From assembly GCF_900114315.1 (NCBI RefSeq), contig NZ_FOSQ01000003.1:62001-126000 (forward strand): 64,000 nt of DNA, given 5' to 3'. Shown here piece after piece: positions 62,148-64,000 of the stretch. The DNA comes from Falsiroseomonas stagni DSM 19981 (lineage in GTDB: Bacteria; Pseudomonadota; Alphaproteobacteria; Acetobacterales; Acetobacteraceae). Under the pieces are notes generated by a model, which did no database searches, was not told the origin of the DNA, and saw only the letters and a list, made by a program, of their open reading frames with translations. Each line of letters begins with the position of its first letter. Position 1 is the stretch's first letter. Both the position numbers and the translations under genes were made by a program.

Positions 62148-62774
62148 ATGCGTGGTGTCCTGGTCCTGCTGGCCCTGCTGGTGCCGTGTTCGGTGAGGGC
62201 GGAGGGCGCGTGGACCGCCTGCCGCCAGGCGATCGCGGCGGCGGAGCGGGGGAGCGGCGTGCCGCCGGGGCTGCTGCTGGCGATCGCACAGGTGGAAAGC
62301 GGGCGGGCGGCGCCGGGGGGTGGGGTGGCGCCCTGGCCGTTCGCGATCAATGCCGAGGGGGTCGGGCGGTTTCCGGAGACGCGGGACGCCGCGGTCGCGA
62401 TGGTGGAGGGGCTGCGGGCGCGCGGCGTGACCAGCATCGATGTGGGCTGCATGCAGGTGAACCTGTTCCACCACCCGGATGCCTTCCCGGGGGTGGAGGC
62501 GGGGTTCGATCCGGCTTTGAACGTTGGCTATGCCGTGCGCTTCCTGCGGGATCTGCGCGCGCGGACGGGCAATTGGGCGGAGGCGGTGGCGGGGTATCAC
62601 TCCGGCGAGGCGGGGCGGGGGATGGCGTACCACGCGCGGGTGACGGTGACGCGGGTGGCGGGGGGCGTGGCGCTGTCGGCGCCGGGGGCGCTGCGGGGAT
62701 TGTGCGCACCGGGGCTGCGGGCGGCGATGCTGGTGGCGCCGAATGGGCGGCCGCGGGTGGTGTGCCGGGGTTAG
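62148..62774 (+). CDS. secreted lytic transglycosylase (SLT domain)
   Basis: A 208-residue peptidoglycan-cleaving enzyme. A signal peptide spans residues 1-18 (VLVLLALLVPCSVRA). The SLT domain has the catalytic Glu 50 in LLLAIAQVESGRAAP, a DVGCMQVNLFHHPDAF segment, LNVGYAVRFLRDLRARTGNW and AVAGYHSGEAGRGMAY. Such single-domain enzymes are often part of flagellar, type III or type IV systems; none is visible here. The ATG at 62148 follows a GGGG-rich ribosome region. It overlaps the convergent TPR gene by 4 bases. Confidence 0.88.
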   Translation: MRGVLVLLALLVPCSVRAEGAWTACRQAIAAAERGSGVPPGLLLAIAQVESGRAAPGGGVAPWPFAINAEGVGRFPETRDAAVAMVEGLRARGVTSIDVGCMQVNLFHHPDAFPGVEAGFDPALNVGYAVRFLRDLRARTGNWAEAVAGYHSGEAGRGMAYHARVTVTRVAGGVALSAPGALRGLCAPGLRAAMLVAPNGRPRVVCRG

Positions 62775-64000
62775 GGGAGGGAGGCGAGGCGGGTGAGGAG
62801 GCGGTCGCGGAGGGTGGTGGCGTGGGCGATATAATAGTCGGCGCCGGCGCGATCGTATTCCTGCAGCGCAGCCGTGACTCGGTCCAGGGCCGACTGCCAG
62901 TACTGCCGCGGCGCAACTCGCGTGCCGAGAGTCTCTTCGGCGATTCCGATGTTCTCCGTTGTCATGGCCCACTCCAGAGGCACGCGGTCGCGGCGGCATT
63001 CCTCCAACGCGAGCCGAAACGCGGCGATGGCCTCCTCCAGTCGGGCTGTCCCGCTCCCCCGCTCCCCAAGCGTTAGCAAGGCGTTGCCGAGGTTGTGCTG
63101 CGTGGTAGCCCAGCGGAGTGGGACGCGGTCGCGGCGGCGTTCCTCCAGGGCGAAGCGATAGGCGGCGACGGCCTCCTCCAGCCGGGCCGTGCCGCTTTCT
63201 CGCTCCCCGAGCGTCGCCAAGACAGTGCCGAGGCTGCTCTGCGTGTCAGCCCAATGCAACGGCACGCGATCCCGGCGGTGTTCCTCCAGAGCGAGGCTAT
63301 GGGCGGCAAGGGCCTCCTCCAGTCGGGTCGTGTCGCCGTGCCGCTCCCCGAGCGTCGCCAAGGCATCGCCAAGGTTGGTTTGCGTCATAGCCCAGTCGAG
63401 CGGCACGCGGTCGCGGCTACATTCCTCCAGGGCCAGGCGATAGGCGGCGACGGCCTCCTCCAGCTGACTCGGATCGCTCCACCAATCCCCGAGCGTCGCC
63501 AAGGCGCTGCCGAGGTTGTTCTGCGTGGTGGCCCAGTACAGTGGAACGCGGTCACGGCGGCGTTCGTCCAGGGCGAGGCGATAGGCGCTGATGGCCTCCT
63601 CCAGCCGGGCCGTGCTGCCATCCCGCCTGCCGAGAGTCACCAAGGCATTGCCGAGGTTGTTCTGCGCTGTGGCCCAGTCAAGCGGGACGCGGTCGCGGGG
63701 GGCGAGGGCGAGGACTTCGCGATAACGGGCGATAGCCTCGTTCAGCGCAGCATTGTCGCCATATTCCCCCCCGTGATCTCTTAGTGCGTCGGCTGAAGAG
63801 AGCAGCCACTGCCAAGCCTCGCGTGGATCGAAGGCGACCAGGGCTGATGCTTCCTGGTACAGCGCCGCGGCTTCCCGGTAGCGCAACCCGGCCTTCTCGA
63901 CCGCCGCCTGCGCGGCCTTGGTTTCCGCGAGGCTCGTGCGGCGCGTGCGGCGCTCGGCTTCGATCTCCGCGGCGTGCGCTTCCAGCCGCGTCAGCGCCTT
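62771..64000 (-). CDS. TPR repeat protein, 5' end beyond the window
   Basis: 409 residues are visible, and the frame is open to base 64000, so the N-terminus is missing. The visible start is a charged coiled coil (EAHAAEIEAERRTRRTSLAE, then KAAQAAVEKAG), followed by one divergent TPR. Five near-identical 47-residue units come next, each beginning RDRVPL-x-WA and containing NLG-x-AL-x-TLG and LEEA-x-AAYR-x-ALEE. A sixth decayed unit and a TPR end follow. This repeat style is common in large alphaproteobacterial and cyanobacterial proteins that carry TIR, caspase-like, NACHT or CHAT domains at the other end; which one, if any, cannot be seen. Confidence 0.85.
   Translation of the reverse strand, partial: KALTRLEAHAAEIEAERRTRRTSLAETKAAQAAVEKAGLRYREAAALYQEASALVAFDPREAWQWLLSSADALRDHGGEYGDNAALNEAIARYREVLALAPRDRVPLDWATAQNNLGNALVTLGRRDGSTARLEEAISAYRLALDERRRDRVPLYWATTQNNLGSALATLGDWWSDPSQLEEAVAAYRLALEECSRDRVPLDWAMTQTNLGDALATLGERHGDTTRLEEALAAHSLALEEHRRDRVPLHWADTQSSLGTVLATLGERESGTARLEEAVAAYRFALEERRRDRVPLRWATTQHNLGNALLTLGERGSGTARLEEAIAAFRLALEECRRDRVPLEWAMTTENIGIAEETLGTRVAPRQYWQSALDRVTAALQEYDRAGADYYIAHATTLRDRLLTRLASLP
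62993..63697 (-). repeat. five tandem 141-base TPR-coding repeats
   Basis: Each unit is exactly 141 bases (47 codons), with no indels among the five copies. Protein identity between units is high, with changes mostly at the same few positions, which points to recent duplication or gene conversion. Confidence 0.85.

Overview
The window is GC-rich DNA from an alphaproteobacterium. It most resembles a Roseomonas-like member of the Acetobacteraceae (Rhodospirillales). This rests on gene content and local order: hemE, mltA, a Tim44-domain gene, secB and lnt together; hrcA; glnD overlapping mutS; several periplasmic solute receptors of the Bug type; and repeated GGGGTCCGGGGGGCG-type palindromes between genes. 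No rRNA, tRNA or CRISPR array was seen. The placement is inference from gene families, not from a database search.

Layout. 1-8 kb is a conserved housekeeping block: hemE (cut by the left edge), mltA, Tim44-domain gene, histidine phosphatase, secB, lnt, an XRE regulator of the PraR type, a DUF2244 gene and nth. 8-28 kb is accessory and catabolic: a small RTX protein, an M24 peptidase, a complete DctPQM TRAP transporter, an FAD-flavoprotein/Bug receptor/FAD-oxidoreductase/AMP-ligase run on the minus strand facing an amidohydrolase plus a second AMP-ligase on the plus strand, then a 1686-residue RTX protein and a gamma-glutamyltransferase. 28-33 kb holds coq7 and a compact phenylacetate set paaX-paaABCDE. 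33-43 kb holds a LysR/metallo-hydrolase divergent pair, a chemoreceptor, dnaN, an agmatinase/PuuD pair, a Bug receptor and a methyltransferase. 43-53 kb holds a GMC oxidoreductase, a TPR/glycosyltransferase-like protein, DUF488, maeB, an alpha/beta hydrolase with a LytS/LytT two-component pair, and a GST. 53-64 kb holds glnD-mutS, an ABC solute receptor, hrcA, a tiny coupled ORF pair, a lytic transglycosylase and a TPR protein cut by the right edge.

How parts work together. PaaA, B, C, D and E form the phenylacetyl-CoA epoxidase, and the PaaX-type regulator directly upstream is the likely repressor. The TRAP genes overlap and form one uptake system. The LytS kinase and LytTR regulator overlap by 4 bases. 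Agmatinase and PuuD point to putrescine or gamma-glutamyl-GABA metabolism. The minus-strand receptor/oxidoreductase/ligase run looks like one catabolic operon of unknown substrate.

Most unusual signals are small. There is a near-perfect ParB/parS site inside paaE, close to origin-associated genes. Two intergenic regions 39 kb apart share the same TTTAGC module and the same LexA-type GAAC-N7-GAAC box. Five hairpins stand in a row between DUF488 and maeB. A GAAAC half-site ladder precedes the giant RTX gene. A 24-codon ORF overlaps a 72-codon membrane ORF. Two putative enzymes lack expected metal ligands. The right edge carries a 47-residue TPR repeat protein with five near-identical units.
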